From positions 682,001 to 746,000 of the forward strand of contig NZ_JELR01000002.1 of assembly GCF_000708675.1 (NCBI RefSeq): 64,000 bases of DNA, read 5' to 3'. Positions 9,016-16,865 of this stretch are shown in pieces; position 1 is the stretch's first letter; each line of letters opens with the position of its first letter. This DNA is from Microbulbifer sp. HZ11 (GTDB lineage: Bacteria > Pseudomonadota > Gammaproteobacteria > Pseudomonadales > Cellvibrionaceae). The translations under genes and the position numbers were made by a program. The notes below the pieces were generated by a model. The model worked only from the letters and a program-made list of their open reading frames with translations. It did not search any database and was not told where the DNA came from.

Positions 9016-9885
9016 TCAGTTTCCGGAAAACTTTTCGTTCAACTTTTTCGCCTCCTTCAGGCTGGCAAGCCCCATACCGCCGAGCAGCGCAAAACCATCT
9101 ACAGAAAAGAAAGCGCCGTTTTTGCCGGCCGGGGTCAGCTTTAAAAGCGGCTGCCATTCCAACAATGCCGCGCCGCCTTGCAACTGTGCATCCTGATCGC
9201 TGGAAAACAGAATCCAGTCCGGGCGCAACTCAATCAGCGCTTCGTCAGAGAGTTGTTTGTAACCGGAAAAATCCACCGCATTTGCACCGCCCGCCATGCG
9301 GATCAGGCTATCCGGGCTGGTGCCGGTGCCGGCGGCTTTGAGACCGCGGCCCTCTTGAGCGCGGACAAATAAAATACGCGGTGCTTCAGATAGAGAGGTA
9401 CGGGCACGTTTCAATTCACGCAACTGAGCCACTACATTTTTGGTCAACTCAGCAGCCGGCTTTTCCAGCACTTTAGACAGTCGGTCGATATTGGCAATCA
9501 GCTGCTCACCATTCTCTGCTTCCGGCAGTTTCACAATTTTTACACCGGCATTTTCCAGCAGGGTCAGGGTGTTTGCCGGGCCCATATGTTCACCACCAAT
9601 TAAAAGCTGCGGGTTCTGTGCCAGCATTCCTTCCACCGGCAACTGACGGTAGTAACCGATCACCGGTACTTTTTTGAAACCCGCCGGCAGACGTGTGGAG
9701 GAATCCACCGCGATGAGGCTGTTACCGGCCCCCAGGGCCAGCACCAGTTCAGTGATGGAGTGGCCGGTACTGATCACCCGCTCCGGCGCGGCGTCCGCCA
9801 CCGAGCCCATACAAAGAAGTGCGGCCGCAGCGACGATATGATTGAAAGAACGTTTCAGAGGACGGGTTATTGAAAAAATCATCAT
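9016..9885 (-). CDS. hmuT: Periplasmic heme-binding protein of the heme ABC transporter
   Basis: A 289-aa solute-binding protein of the BtuF/HmuT fold. A signal peptide (VAAAALLCMGSVADA) precedes APERVISTGHSITELVLALGAG, the typical HmuT opening. Later segments GYYRQLPVEGMLAQNPQLLIG and RPDWILFSSDQ match the two-lobe fold. ATG at 9885 is used; an in-frame TTG at 9918 would add 11 residues and cannot be excluded. It lies 49 bases after exbD and 40 before hmuU. Confidence 0.92.
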   Translation of the reverse strand: MMIFSITRPLKRSFNHIVAAAALLCMGSVADAAPERVISTGHSITELVLALGAGNSLIAVDSSTRLPAGFKKVPVIGYYRQLPVEGMLAQNPQLLIGGEHMGPANTLTLLENAGVKIVKLPEAENGEQLIANIDRLSKVLEKPAAELTKNVVAQLRELKRARTSLSEAPRILFVRAQEGRGLKAAGTGTSPDSLIRMAGGANAVDFSGYKQLSDEALIELRPDWILFSSDQDAQLQGGAALLEWQPLLKLTPAGKNGAFFSVDGFALLGGMGLASLKEAKKLNEKFSGN

Positions 9886-9934
9886 TCGAGTCCAATCGAT
9901 TAGAAGCACATTTCCCAAACAGTAGTTTTCAGTT

Positions 9935-10372
9935 TCAGGGCACTACCGCAGGGGGCTGCATGGCAATTTCCGCGACGTCCACCCCCTGCTTCTGCAGCAG
10001 CGCGAATAAATCCAGCATACGTTGGACCGGCACATTGCGATCCGAGGCCAGAGCTACCGGCCGCGCAGGCTCTGCGGCCAGAGCGGCGAGTAACGCCTGT
10101 TCAAACTCCGTCTGATTACTGTAGCCGCGATCTCCGATACCCCACAGATTCGGCCCGTGGTTGGTAAGGGAAACCGTAATGGGATCAGCGGGCAATATGG
10201 CCGTCGTATACTCACTGGCGGGTAGATCCATGGGTAATGACGACAGCCGCACATTGGCGGTGAGTAACAAAAACACCAATACGATAAAGATAATATCCAG
10301 CAGCGGAGTCAGGTCTGGTGTCAGATTGGCTAGGGAGTACTCCCGCCTGTCTGGCGGATTGATATTGATCAC
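9935..10372 (-). CDS. exbD: TonB-system energiser, ExbD-type
   Basis: A 145-aa inner-membrane protein with one N-terminal helix. TPLLDIIFIVLVFLLLTANV carries the conserved Asp of the ExbD proton channel, and the rest is a periplasmic domain. Start GTG at 10372 overlaps the exbB stop as GTGA, indicating coupling. It partners with the upstream exbB and tonB to energise the divergent heme receptor. Confidence 0.93.
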   Translation of the reverse strand: MININPPDRREYSLANLTPDLTPLLDIIFIVLVFLLLTANVRLSSLPMDLPASEYTTAILPADPITVSLTNHGPNLWGIGDRGYSNQTEFEQALLAALAAEPARPVALASDRNVPVQRMLDLFALLQKQGVDVAEIAMQPPAVVP

Positions 10373-11058
10373 TGCGCCGGCACCGCAAGACGGTCCGCCT
10401 CACGTACGCAGGCGTCAGGTGTGTTGCAGCATGGATCCAGACCTTCCAGCCACAGGTTGCCGCGATTGAACAGGTGTTCGAGGTCGGCCACCACGCGGTC
10501 GCTCCAGATCGCCAGCAAGTGCGCGCCGGCAATGGCCGGCAGCGCGACCATCAGGCCCGCGGCCGTAGTACTCAGTGCCATTCCCAACCCGTCCGCCAAT
10601 AGCGCCGGGGTAACTGGATCGCTGCTGCCGGCGAGACCGGCAAACATACCGATCAATCCCAACACCGTGCCCAGCAGCCCCATCAACGGGCTGACAATCC
10701 CGATCACCATCAACAGACGCAGGCCGCTGTGTAACTGTCGGCGCTGATCCTGCAGCCACACTGCGGCAATTTCTTCACGCTGGGGCCTCTCCGCCTGCCG
10801 ATGCTTTAGTAGCAGCGCTATAGCGCGGCTGGCCAGTGCCTGCTCCCGTTCGCACTGGCCGCTCAATGCATCCAGCTCGTGAGCACCGGCGCATTGCAAG
10901 CGCCGGAAAGAACTACTGATTCCCCGATGGCCGGTGGTCAGCAGGAACCACAGGCGCTCGCCGAGCAGCGCCAACGCTACCGCGGACACCACCAATAAAG
11001 GCCAGCCCATGGGGCCAAGCTGAAGGAAAAGTTCTCGCCAGGTTTGATGCTCGAACAT
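10369..11058 (-). CDS. exbB: TonB-system energiser, ExbB/MotA-TolQ-type
   Basis: A 229-aa protein with three hydrophobic stretches (near residues 15-35, 112-135 and 155-175). The MotA/TolQ/ExbB signature region GIVSPLMGLLGTVLGLIGMF and TAAGLMVALPAIAGAH are present. The open frame runs upstream, but ATG at 11058 (MFEHQTW) follows GAGAG and gives a normal N-terminus. It lies 47 bases after tonB. Confidence 0.93.
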   Translation of the reverse strand: MFEHQTWRELFLQLGPMGWPLLVVSAVALALLGERLWFLLTTGHRGISSSFRRLQCAGAHELDALSGQCEREQALASRAIALLLKHRQAERPQREEIAAVWLQDQRRQLHSGLRLLMVIGIVSPLMGLLGTVLGLIGMFAGLAGSSDPVTPALLADGLGMALSTTAAGLMVALPAIAGAHLLAIWSDRVVADLEHLFNRGNLWLEGLDPCCNTPDACVREADRLAVPAQ

Positions 11059-11105
11059 ATCGCTCTCGTTCTTTATTACGACATTACGACGTTTGCCATT
11101 AAGAC

Positions 11106-11792
11106 TTACAAAGAAAACCGAATGGGCAATTGCACGCGCGACAGCCGCGCCTGACCATTTTCCCGGTAGGGCAGGAACCGCCACCCCGCTACCGCCTTCA
11201 GTGCGGCTTCGTCCAGGCTGTCTACGCCGGAAGACCGCAACAGGCGTCGCACCACTTGCGCGCCGTTGTGATCCAGCTGTACTTCCACCACCACCGTACC
11301 CTGCTGACGGCGCTGCCGCGCCAGTTCCGGATAGACCGGCGCGCCGGGCGGGCTGGCAAAGGCCGGGCGCTCTACGAGTACCGGTTCTTCGCTGACACTC
11401 TGCAACTTTGCCGGGGCCGGTGCGCTGGATGACTGGCTTAGCGCGGGCTCGGCAATGCCCCCCTCAACCGACGAGGGCTTGGGTGGCTCAACCAACTCTG
11501 GCTTTTCCGTGTCTGCCTCTTCCGCCTCGACTTTTTTTTCTAACGGATTCTTTTTAGCCGGTTTCACTGGGGGCCTGGAGAGCTCAGGCGCTTCTGGCAG
11601 TGGTTGCTCGACGACTTTCTCCGATCGTGCCACTGCCCTCTCCGGCGCAACCGCAGAGGCGAGCTTTACCTGCCCCAGCTTCAGTGCCACTACCCCCGAG
11701 GGCGCCTGTAATTCCCGTACCGGCGCAGCCCAGAGCAGCCATCCATGCAGCATGAAGGACAGGGCCATCATTGTGACCATGCGCCATTTCAC
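11106..11792 (-). CDS. tonB: TonB-family energy transducer
   Basis: A 228-aa protein with one N-terminal membrane anchor (MVTMMALSFMLHGWLLWAA), a Pro/Glu/Lys-rich periplasm-spanning region (about residues 60-140) and a C-terminal TonB domain: YPELARQRRQQGTVVVEV, then SSGVDSLDEAALKAVAGWRF. GTG at 11792 follows GGGG at seven bases and is preferred over the longer frame (to 11918), whose N-terminus lacks TonB features. It is probably the first gene of the heme operon, downstream of the Fur-like box. Confidence 0.92.
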   Translation of the reverse strand: MKWRMVTMMALSFMLHGWLLWAAPVRELQAPSGVVALKLGQVKLASAVAPERAVARSEKVVEQPLPEAPELSRPPVKPAKKNPLEKKVEAEEADTEKPELVEPPKPSSVEGGIAEPALSQSSSAPAPAKLQSVSEEPVLVERPAFASPPGAPVYPELARQRRQQGTVVVEVQLDHNGAQVVRRLLRSSGVDSLDEAALKAVAGWRFLPYRENGQARLSRVQLPIRFSL

Positions 11793-11961
11793 GGTGATAC
11801 CCCGCACTTTCTGTCCACCTGCCCCGCAACTCCCGATGCCCTGTATTTGCGCTTCCGGTTTGCCGATAAGATTGAAGGCGTCCCGCCCTTCACCGGTACA
11901 GATGTCCCGATTGAACACCCGGCAGCGCGAAGGCTACCAACTCGCCAAAAAAACATCAAAC

Positions 11962-11980
11962 GATAATTGTTTGCATTTAC
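11962..11980. promoter_or_regulatory. Fur-box-like operator between tonB and the heme receptor gene
   Basis: GATAATTGTTTGCATTTAC matches the 19-base Fur consensus at 12 positions, including the GATAAT arm and the CATT core of the other arm. It lies in the divergent control region, 170 bases before tonB and 106 before the receptor start, which fits iron-controlled expression of both arms. Confidence 0.55.
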
Positions 11981-12085
11981 AATATGATTTACCAGGAATA
12001 TGATGCGGCGCATCCGTACCAGTTGGCAACAGCGACATACCGCCACAACGGTAATCACCAGGGAATGAAAAAAGGGGACACCACC

Positions 12086-14161
12086 ATGGGCCAATTCAAG
12101 AGTTTGCAATTAAATCCACTTGCCGCAGTACTACTGGCACTCTGCTCGGGGACCGCCGCGGCACAGACAACCGCCACTAATAGCGAAGAGCCGATAATCC
12201 GGTTTGGCGAGATACTGGTCGCCGCAGACCGTAACCCCGCAGCACGGGAGAAAGACGCCAGTACGGTAGCGATTGAGCGCACCCAACTGGAAGAACAGCA
12301 ACCGGAATCCATTGCCCAGGCCCTGAAATACGAGCCCAATATCGAAGTGATCGGCGGCCCTCGTTACTCCAACCAGGCTCCGAATATCCGCGGTCTGTCC
12401 GGCGTGCGTGTACTACAAACCATCGACGGTGCCCGCCAGAACTTCAATTCCGGCCACCGCGGCACCTACCAGCTGGATCCGGAACTGCTGAAACAGGTAG
12501 AAGTGAAGAAAGGCCCCGCCTCCAGCCTGTGGGGCTCCGGCGCCATCGGCGGTGTGGTGGCCATGTCCACCAAGAGCTCTGCGGACCTGCTGAAAAGCAG
12601 CGACACCCTGGGCGGCTATCTGAAACAGGAACTGGGCAGCAACGGTGATTCCACCGAAACCACCGCCGCCGTCTACGGCCTGGCTGGTGATTTCGATTAT
12701 CTGGTAAACGGCTCCGTATCCGAGCATGACAACGTGGAAATCGGCAGTGGCGAAGAGCTGGAAAACAGCGCCAGTGAAAACACCGCCCTGCTTGCTCGCG
12801 GCGGCTTCAAGATCAGCGACAACCAGCGCATCGACCTGTCCTTCCGCCACAACAACCGCGAAGAAGGCGTACCCTCCAACCCCAATACCAACGTTGGTAC
12901 CAGCTCCCCGCTGGTTGAGCGCGACATTACCGATCAGAACGTCACTGCAAATTACTGGGTACAGGCACTGGAAGGCAAACACACCTCCAAGCTCACCCTC
13001 TATCGCAACGACACCCAGTTCGACGAATTCCGCCCCACCCAGGGTGAGGATGGGCAGAACGACAACACCGAAGTCACCACCACCGGCCTCGCGTTGACCA
13101 ATTCCACCAACTGGGCCACCGAAGGCCTCGACGCCCAGTGGGTTTACGGCCTCGACTGGTACCAGGATGACGTCACCACCGTGCGCGACGGCGACAACCG
13201 TCCCGAAAACCTGAATGCCGACACAAACGTCCTCGGCCTCTATGCTCAGGCCGCCTTCACCTTCGGTGACCTATTCACCCTGACCCCGGGCGTGCGCTAC
13301 GACCGCTTCGAAGCCGAAAGCCAGCAGCTGAGCGAATCCGCCCGCGAAGACACCGCCGTCTCCCCATCCATCGCCGCCTCCGTCAAAGCCACCGACTGGC
13401 TGAACCTGAGCGCCAGCTACGCCAAAGCTTTCCGCGCACCGGGCGTGGAGGAGATGTACACCCAGGGCACTCACTACGCCTACGGCGACTTCAGCTTCAT
13501 GGGTATGGGCTTTCTCGCCAACACGTTTATCCCCAATCCGGACCTGGAGTCTGAAGAAGCCGCCAACACCGAGCTGCGCGCCGACTTCGCCTTCAGCGGC
13601 CTCGCCACCGAAAACGACCAGCTGACCGCCAGTGCATCTGTGTTCCGCAATAAAGTGGACAACTTTATCGAGCAGGTGGTGATCAACCCGCACCCGGTTT
13701 TCGGTTTCCCGATGAATACGACGTATCTGAACGTGGACGAAGCGGAACTGAAGGGTTTTGAACTGAGCACCAACTATCTGGTGAACGACCTGGCGGTGGG
13801 CGTAAGCTACGGTCAGACCGAAGGTAAAGACCTGTCCGACGACAGTTATCTGAGCAGTATTCCCGCGGACAAGTTCGTGCTGGATGTAGGCCACTACTTC
13901 CTGCAGCGCGACCTGAAAGCAGGCCTGCGCACCTCTGTAGTTTCTGCCCAGGACCAACTGCCGGAAGAAGTGACCAACGAGTACAACAGCTACACCCTGG
14001 CCGATGCCTATGTAACCTGGGAACCGGCCGCTGGCAGCCTGAACGGTATCAAGCTGGGCCTGGCCCTGGATAACCTCACGGACGAAGAGTACCGAGTAGC
14101 CTTCCAGGAACTGTATATGCCAGGCCGCAACATTAAACTGTCTGCCAGCTACCGTTTCTGA
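12086..14161 (+). CDS. TonB-dependent heme/hemoglobin receptor
   Basis: A 691-aa outer-membrane receptor. Signal peptide to about residue 28 (PLAAVLLALCSGTAAAQ). The plug domain includes NIRGLSGVRVLQTIDGARQ and VEVKKGPASSLWGSGAIGGVV. The 22-strand barrel carries the heme-receptor FRAP motif (KAFRAPGVEEMYTQG) followed by NPDL, the pair typical of HmuR/HemR-type receptors, and ends in YRF. ATG at 12086 is chosen for its AAGGGGA seven bases upstream; an earlier ATG at 12065 lies directly on AGGGA. The divergent tonB-exbBD-hmuTUV operon supports a role in heme uptake. Confidence 0.93.
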   Translation: MGQFKSLQLNPLAAVLLALCSGTAAAQTTATNSEEPIIRFGEILVAADRNPAAREKDASTVAIERTQLEEQQPESIAQALKYEPNIEVIGGPRYSNQAPNIRGLSGVRVLQTIDGARQNFNSGHRGTYQLDPELLKQVEVKKGPASSLWGSGAIGGVVAMSTKSSADLLKSSDTLGGYLKQELGSNGDSTETTAAVYGLAGDFDYLVNGSVSEHDNVEIGSGEELENSASENTALLARGGFKISDNQRIDLSFRHNNREEGVPSNPNTNVGTSSPLVERDITDQNVTANYWVQALEGKHTSKLTLYRNDTQFDEFRPTQGEDGQNDNTEVTTTGLALTNSTNWATEGLDAQWVYGLDWYQDDVTTVRDGDNRPENLNADTNVLGLYAQAAFTFGDLFTLTPGVRYDRFEAESQQLSESAREDTAVSPSIAASVKATDWLNLSASYAKAFRAPGVEEMYTQGTHYAYGDFSFMGMGFLANTFIPNPDLESEEAANTELRADFAFSGLATENDQLTASASVFRNKVDNFIEQVVINPHPVFGFPMNTTYLNVDEAELKGFELSTNYLVNDLAVGVSYGQTEGKDLSDDSYLSSIPADKFVLDVGHYFLQRDLKAGLRTSVVSAQDQLPEEVTNEYNSYTLADAYVTWEPAAGSLNGIKLGLALDNLTDEEYRVAFQELYMPGRNIKLSASYRF

Positions 14162-14200
14162 TCGAAACAGTCAAAATCGAAATCCACCACAAACGAGCGA

Positions 14201-14372
14201 CCTCCGGGGGACTTACTTGGCAAACGATTGCCGCTAGGTTGTTTGACTAGTAAGTACCCCGAAGGCCGCGGCTCGCGGAGTCGACAGCTCCGTAGCCCGC
14301 CGAATCAGTGGTGGCCACCGCGCAAACAACCTCATCGGCAATCGTTTACGCAATGGCCACCACTGACTCGGC
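14201..14372. repeat. Two-hairpin structured element with complementary loops
   Basis: Hairpin 1 has arms 14201-14217 and 14249-14265 (15 of 17 paired). Hairpin 2 has arms 14299-14317 and 14354-14372 (18 of 19). The loop of hairpin 1 (14222-14245, AAACGATTGCCG-ct-AGGTTGTTTG) is the near-perfect reverse complement of the loop of hairpin 2 (14323-14347). A smaller hairpin CGGAG-tcgacag-CTCCG sits between them. It lies between the heme receptor and hutX. No poly-T follows, so it is not a simple terminator. Confidence 0.75.
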
Positions 14373-14419
14373 TATATGTGTGGTAGCGGATTAAAACGGA
14401 TTATCTATTGGTATTGCTT

Positions 14420-14932
14420 ATGCAAGACAAAGTACAGGAACTGCTTGCCAGTGAATCTGGCTTTACTCTGGAGCAAATGGCGAAACAGCTTGATACCAGC
14501 GTGCGCGAGATTATTGCCAACCTGCCGACCGAAATGGCATCCCTCGCCGGCAGCGACGCCGTCTGGCAACTGATTGAAGAACTGCCCACCTGGGGCAAAG
14601 TCACCGCCATCGTTCAGAACGAAGGCTCCGTGTTTGAATTTAAAGGCGAGTTTCCCAAAGGCAGCATTGCCCACGGCTACTACAACTTCATGCACCACAA
14701 AAACCCCTTCCACGGCCACCTGCTGGTCGAAGCGCTGGCCGAAGTCGCCTTTGTCAGCAAACCCCACCGCGGGTCCGAAAGTCACTCCATGGTCTTTCTC
14801 GCCCCCAGCGGCAACTGTGTATTCAAAGTATTCCTGGGCCGGGATGCCGAGCGCAAACTCATTCCAGAGCAGGTCGAGCGATTCAAACAATTAAAACAGC
14901 AACTGGCAGGCGCCAGTGCTGCACATTCCTGA
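14420..14932 (+). CDS. hutX: Heme utilisation carrier protein, HutX/HugX family
   Basis: A 170-aa cytoplasmic protein of the ChuX/HutX fold (WGKVTAIVQNEGSVFEFKGEFPKG, HGYYNFMHHKNPFHGHL, SHSMVFLAPSGNCVFKVFLGRD). Known members bind heme and hand it to HutZ-type enzymes. ATG at 14420 is the first Met; an in-frame TTG at 14408 gives a longer alternative, and neither has a strong Shine-Dalgarno. It is followed after 14 bases by hutZ. Confidence 0.9.
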   Translation: MQDKVQELLASESGFTLEQMAKQLDTSVREIIANLPTEMASLAGSDAVWQLIEELPTWGKVTAIVQNEGSVFEFKGEFPKGSIAHGYYNFMHHKNPFHGHLLVEALAEVAFVSKPHRGSESHSMVFLAPSGNCVFKVFLGRDAERKLIPEQVERFKQLKQQLAGASAAHS

Positions 14933-14946
14933 GGGGAGATTCGGAC

Positions 14947-15498
14947 ATGACCGAACACAACGAACAACAAGCAGCGCAGAAAACCAGTGACGGCGCCGAC
15001 CTGGTGGCCGAAGTTCGCGACTTTATTGCCACCCGCAAACTGCTGAACCTTGCCAGCCTCGCCGCAGACGGCCAGCCCCACGCCAGCACCGCGCCCTTTC
15101 TGGCCGCCGATGGCAATTTCTACCTGTACATCTCCGATCTGTCCGAGCACTGTGCCAACCTCAAGGCCAACAGCAAGGCGTCGGTGATATTCAATGCCGA
15201 CGAAGCGGACACCAAACAGGCCTTCGCCCGCCTGCGTGTCACCTTCAATGTGGTAGCCAGTATTGTCGGCCGCGGTGAGGAACTGTGGTTGCAACGTATC
15301 GAGCAGCTACGGGAAAAATTTGGCCCGGTAATGGATCATCTGAAAGATCTGGAAGATTTCCATCTGTTCGAACTGAAACCCAGCGCCGGCCGCTACGTGA
15401 AAGGTTTCGGTCAGGCGTACGCACTGGAAGGTCTGGAAAAGCAGGTTGCCCTGCATCTGAAGGATGGCCACAAGGAGAAGAACAGCGACGCGGCCTGA
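14947..15498 (+). CDS. hutZ: Heme utilisation protein, HutZ/HugZ family
   Basis: A 183-aa protein with the split-barrel flavin-reductase-like (pyridoxamine 5'-phosphate oxidase-like) fold: RKLLNLASLAADGQPHAS, FYLYISDLSEHCANLKAN, and the C-terminal FHLFELKPSAGRYVKGFGQA, the heme-binding tail of HutZ/HugZ. Known members degrade heme to release iron. GGGGAGA precedes the ATG. With hutX it completes the receptor-to-cytoplasm heme pathway encoded here. Confidence 0.92.
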   Translation: MTEHNEQQAAQKTSDGADLVAEVRDFIATRKLLNLASLAADGQPHASTAPFLAADGNFYLYISDLSEHCANLKANSKASVIFNADEADTKQAFARLRVTFNVVASIVGRGEELWLQRIEQLREKFGPVMDHLKDLEDFHLFELKPSAGRYVKGFGQAYALEGLEKQVALHLKDGHKEKNSDAA

Positions 15499-15560
15499 CC
15501 CGGCTTGCCGGCGAGGGTTGAAGTAGCGCAACAAAACTGCAACGCTATTGCAATCGTCGT

Positions 15561-15580
15561 TTGTTACTTTTTAGTAACAA
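15561..15580. promoter_or_regulatory. Palindromic operator-like site before the lipoprotein gene
   Basis: TTGTTACTTTTTAGTAACAA is a perfect 7+7 inverted repeat with a six-base spacer, 21 bases before the lipoprotein start. GTAAC is repeated once more directly after it. It could be a repressor site; no cognate regulator is recognised. Confidence 0.4.
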
Positions 15581-15600
15581 GTAACTAAAGAGTAATAATT

Positions 15601-16005
15601 ATGACTTCTCGAAAAGGCTTCCTGCTTCCGCTGTTGCTTCTTGCCGGATGCGCGACAAATCAGGCTCCGCAGCCTCTGACCGCGACAGGTCTGCTGGTTG
15701 AGGAAAACGGCAAGTTCTATCTGATGGGCTCGGAAGAACGCTATCACCTGAATTCGGTTCCACAACTGGATTACGAAAAGTACCTCGGCCGGGAGTTGAT
15801 CGTTCAGGGGGAAATACCCCGCTACTGTCACCAGGCCTGGGAGGATTCCCTGGTAAAAGTGCACGGTGGCGCAGAGATGGTGGATTTAAACAGAGTTGAC
15901 TGGTCCGAATGTCTGGAGGCCGACAAGGTCAGCCTGATAACCGCCGATGGTGCCCACCTGGTCTATGACTGGGAAGAGATCGAGCTGGAAGATTACTACT
16001 TCTGA
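15601..16005 (+). CDS. Small lipoprotein of unknown function
   Basis: A 134-aa protein with a clear type II signal: FLLPLLLLAGCAT, lipidated at Cys17. The mature part is acidic and has no domain I recognise; it contains two Cys (RYCHQAW and WSECLEA) that could form a disulfide, and a Tyr/Glu-rich end (EEIELEDYYF). It is transcribed toward fnr, with a hairpin between them. The function is unknown. Confidence 0.75.
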   Translation: MTSRKGFLLPLLLLAGCATNQAPQPLTATGLLVEENGKFYLMGSEERYHLNSVPQLDYEKYLGRELIVQGEIPRYCHQAWEDSLVKVHGGAEMVDLNRVDWSECLEADKVSLITADGAHLVYDWEEIELEDYYF

Positions 16006-16037
16006 TCATCAGTGGTGGCCGGTCCGTGATAGCTCCC

Positions 16038-16066
16038 GTCTGTACCCCTGCCATAGGGGTACAGAC
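16038..16066. terminator. Hairpin between convergent lipoprotein and fnr genes
   Basis: Perfect 12-base stem GTCTGTACCCCT / AGGGGTACAGAC with a five-base loop, three bases before the fnr stop. Poly-T tracts are lacking on both sides, so termination is inferred mainly from its position between convergent genes. Confidence 0.55.
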
Positions 16067-16069
16067 AAA

Positions 16070-16795
16070 CTAGCCCTCGTAACTACAGTGTGTTCCCGCC
16101 AGTTCACTAAGGGCAATAAGATCCTTTATCGACACCGACCGTCCCTGCACACTGATCAGCTGCTGTTTTTGAAAACGGCTGATCAGGCGGCTGACCGTTT
16201 CCGCGGTGAGACCGAGGTAGTTGGCAATATCCATACGCGACATGGAGAGCACAAACTCGCTGGCGGAATAACCGCGGCGGGAATAGCGGCTGGATATATT
16301 GATCAATAGAGCCGCCAGCCGACTTTCCGCCGAGCGCTTGCCCAAAAGCAGCAGGGCTTCATTTTCCTGTTTCAGTTCCTCGGAAAAAATGCTGTATATC
16401 TGCTTCTGCAAGGCGGGCACTTGCTGCGCAAGTCCTTCCAGCTGCGTAAACGGCAGTACGCACACACTACTTTCTTCCAGCGCTTCAGCATACCCAGGGT
16501 GAATACTGCCGCTGTAAGCATCGAGCCCCAGCAGTTCGCCCGGTAACGCAAAGTGCGTAACCTGTACATCGCCTCCGGCGCCAATGACCGCGGACTTGAA
16601 ACTGCCCGAGCGAATGGCGTAAAGGTTGGTAAAAGGGTCTCCCGCGCGGAACAAAGTCTCCCCGGCTTTGATGATTTTTTTCTTGCGGGTCACCTGCTCC
16701 AGGCGCTCGATATCCCCATCGCTCAGCCCCATGGGCAGGCACAGGCGTCGAACGGAACAGTTGCCACAACTGACGGCTGAAGAAGTCTCTTTCAT
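16070..16795 (-). CDS. fnr: Fnr/Anr-type oxygen-sensing transcription regulator
   Basis: A 241-aa Crp/Fnr-family regulator. The N-terminal CGNCSVRRLC plus a fourth Cys in SSVCVLPF give the four ligands of the oxygen-labile 4Fe-4S cluster. The cyclic-nucleotide-like barrel follows, then a dimer helix and a C-terminal HTH with the recognition helix ETVSRLISRF that reads TTGAT half-sites. A perfect FNR box lies upstream of the neighbouring hemN, on the same strand, so hemN is a likely target. Confidence 0.95.
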   Translation of the reverse strand: MKETSSAVSCGNCSVRRLCLPMGLSDGDIERLEQVTRKKKIIKAGETLFRAGDPFTNLYAIRSGSFKSAVIGAGGDVQVTHFALPGELLGLDAYSGSIHPGYAEALEESSVCVLPFTQLEGLAQQVPALQKQIYSIFSEELKQENEALLLLGKRSAESRLAALLINISSRYSRRGYSASEFVLSMSRMDIANYLGLTAETVSRLISRFQKQQLISVQGRSVSIKDLIALSELAGTHCSYEG

Positions 16796-16865
16796 CTCGT
16801 TACCGGGACTTTATATTTTATGGACAGGCACCAATGCCTGCATGAATTGTATCCCCAGCATGCTG

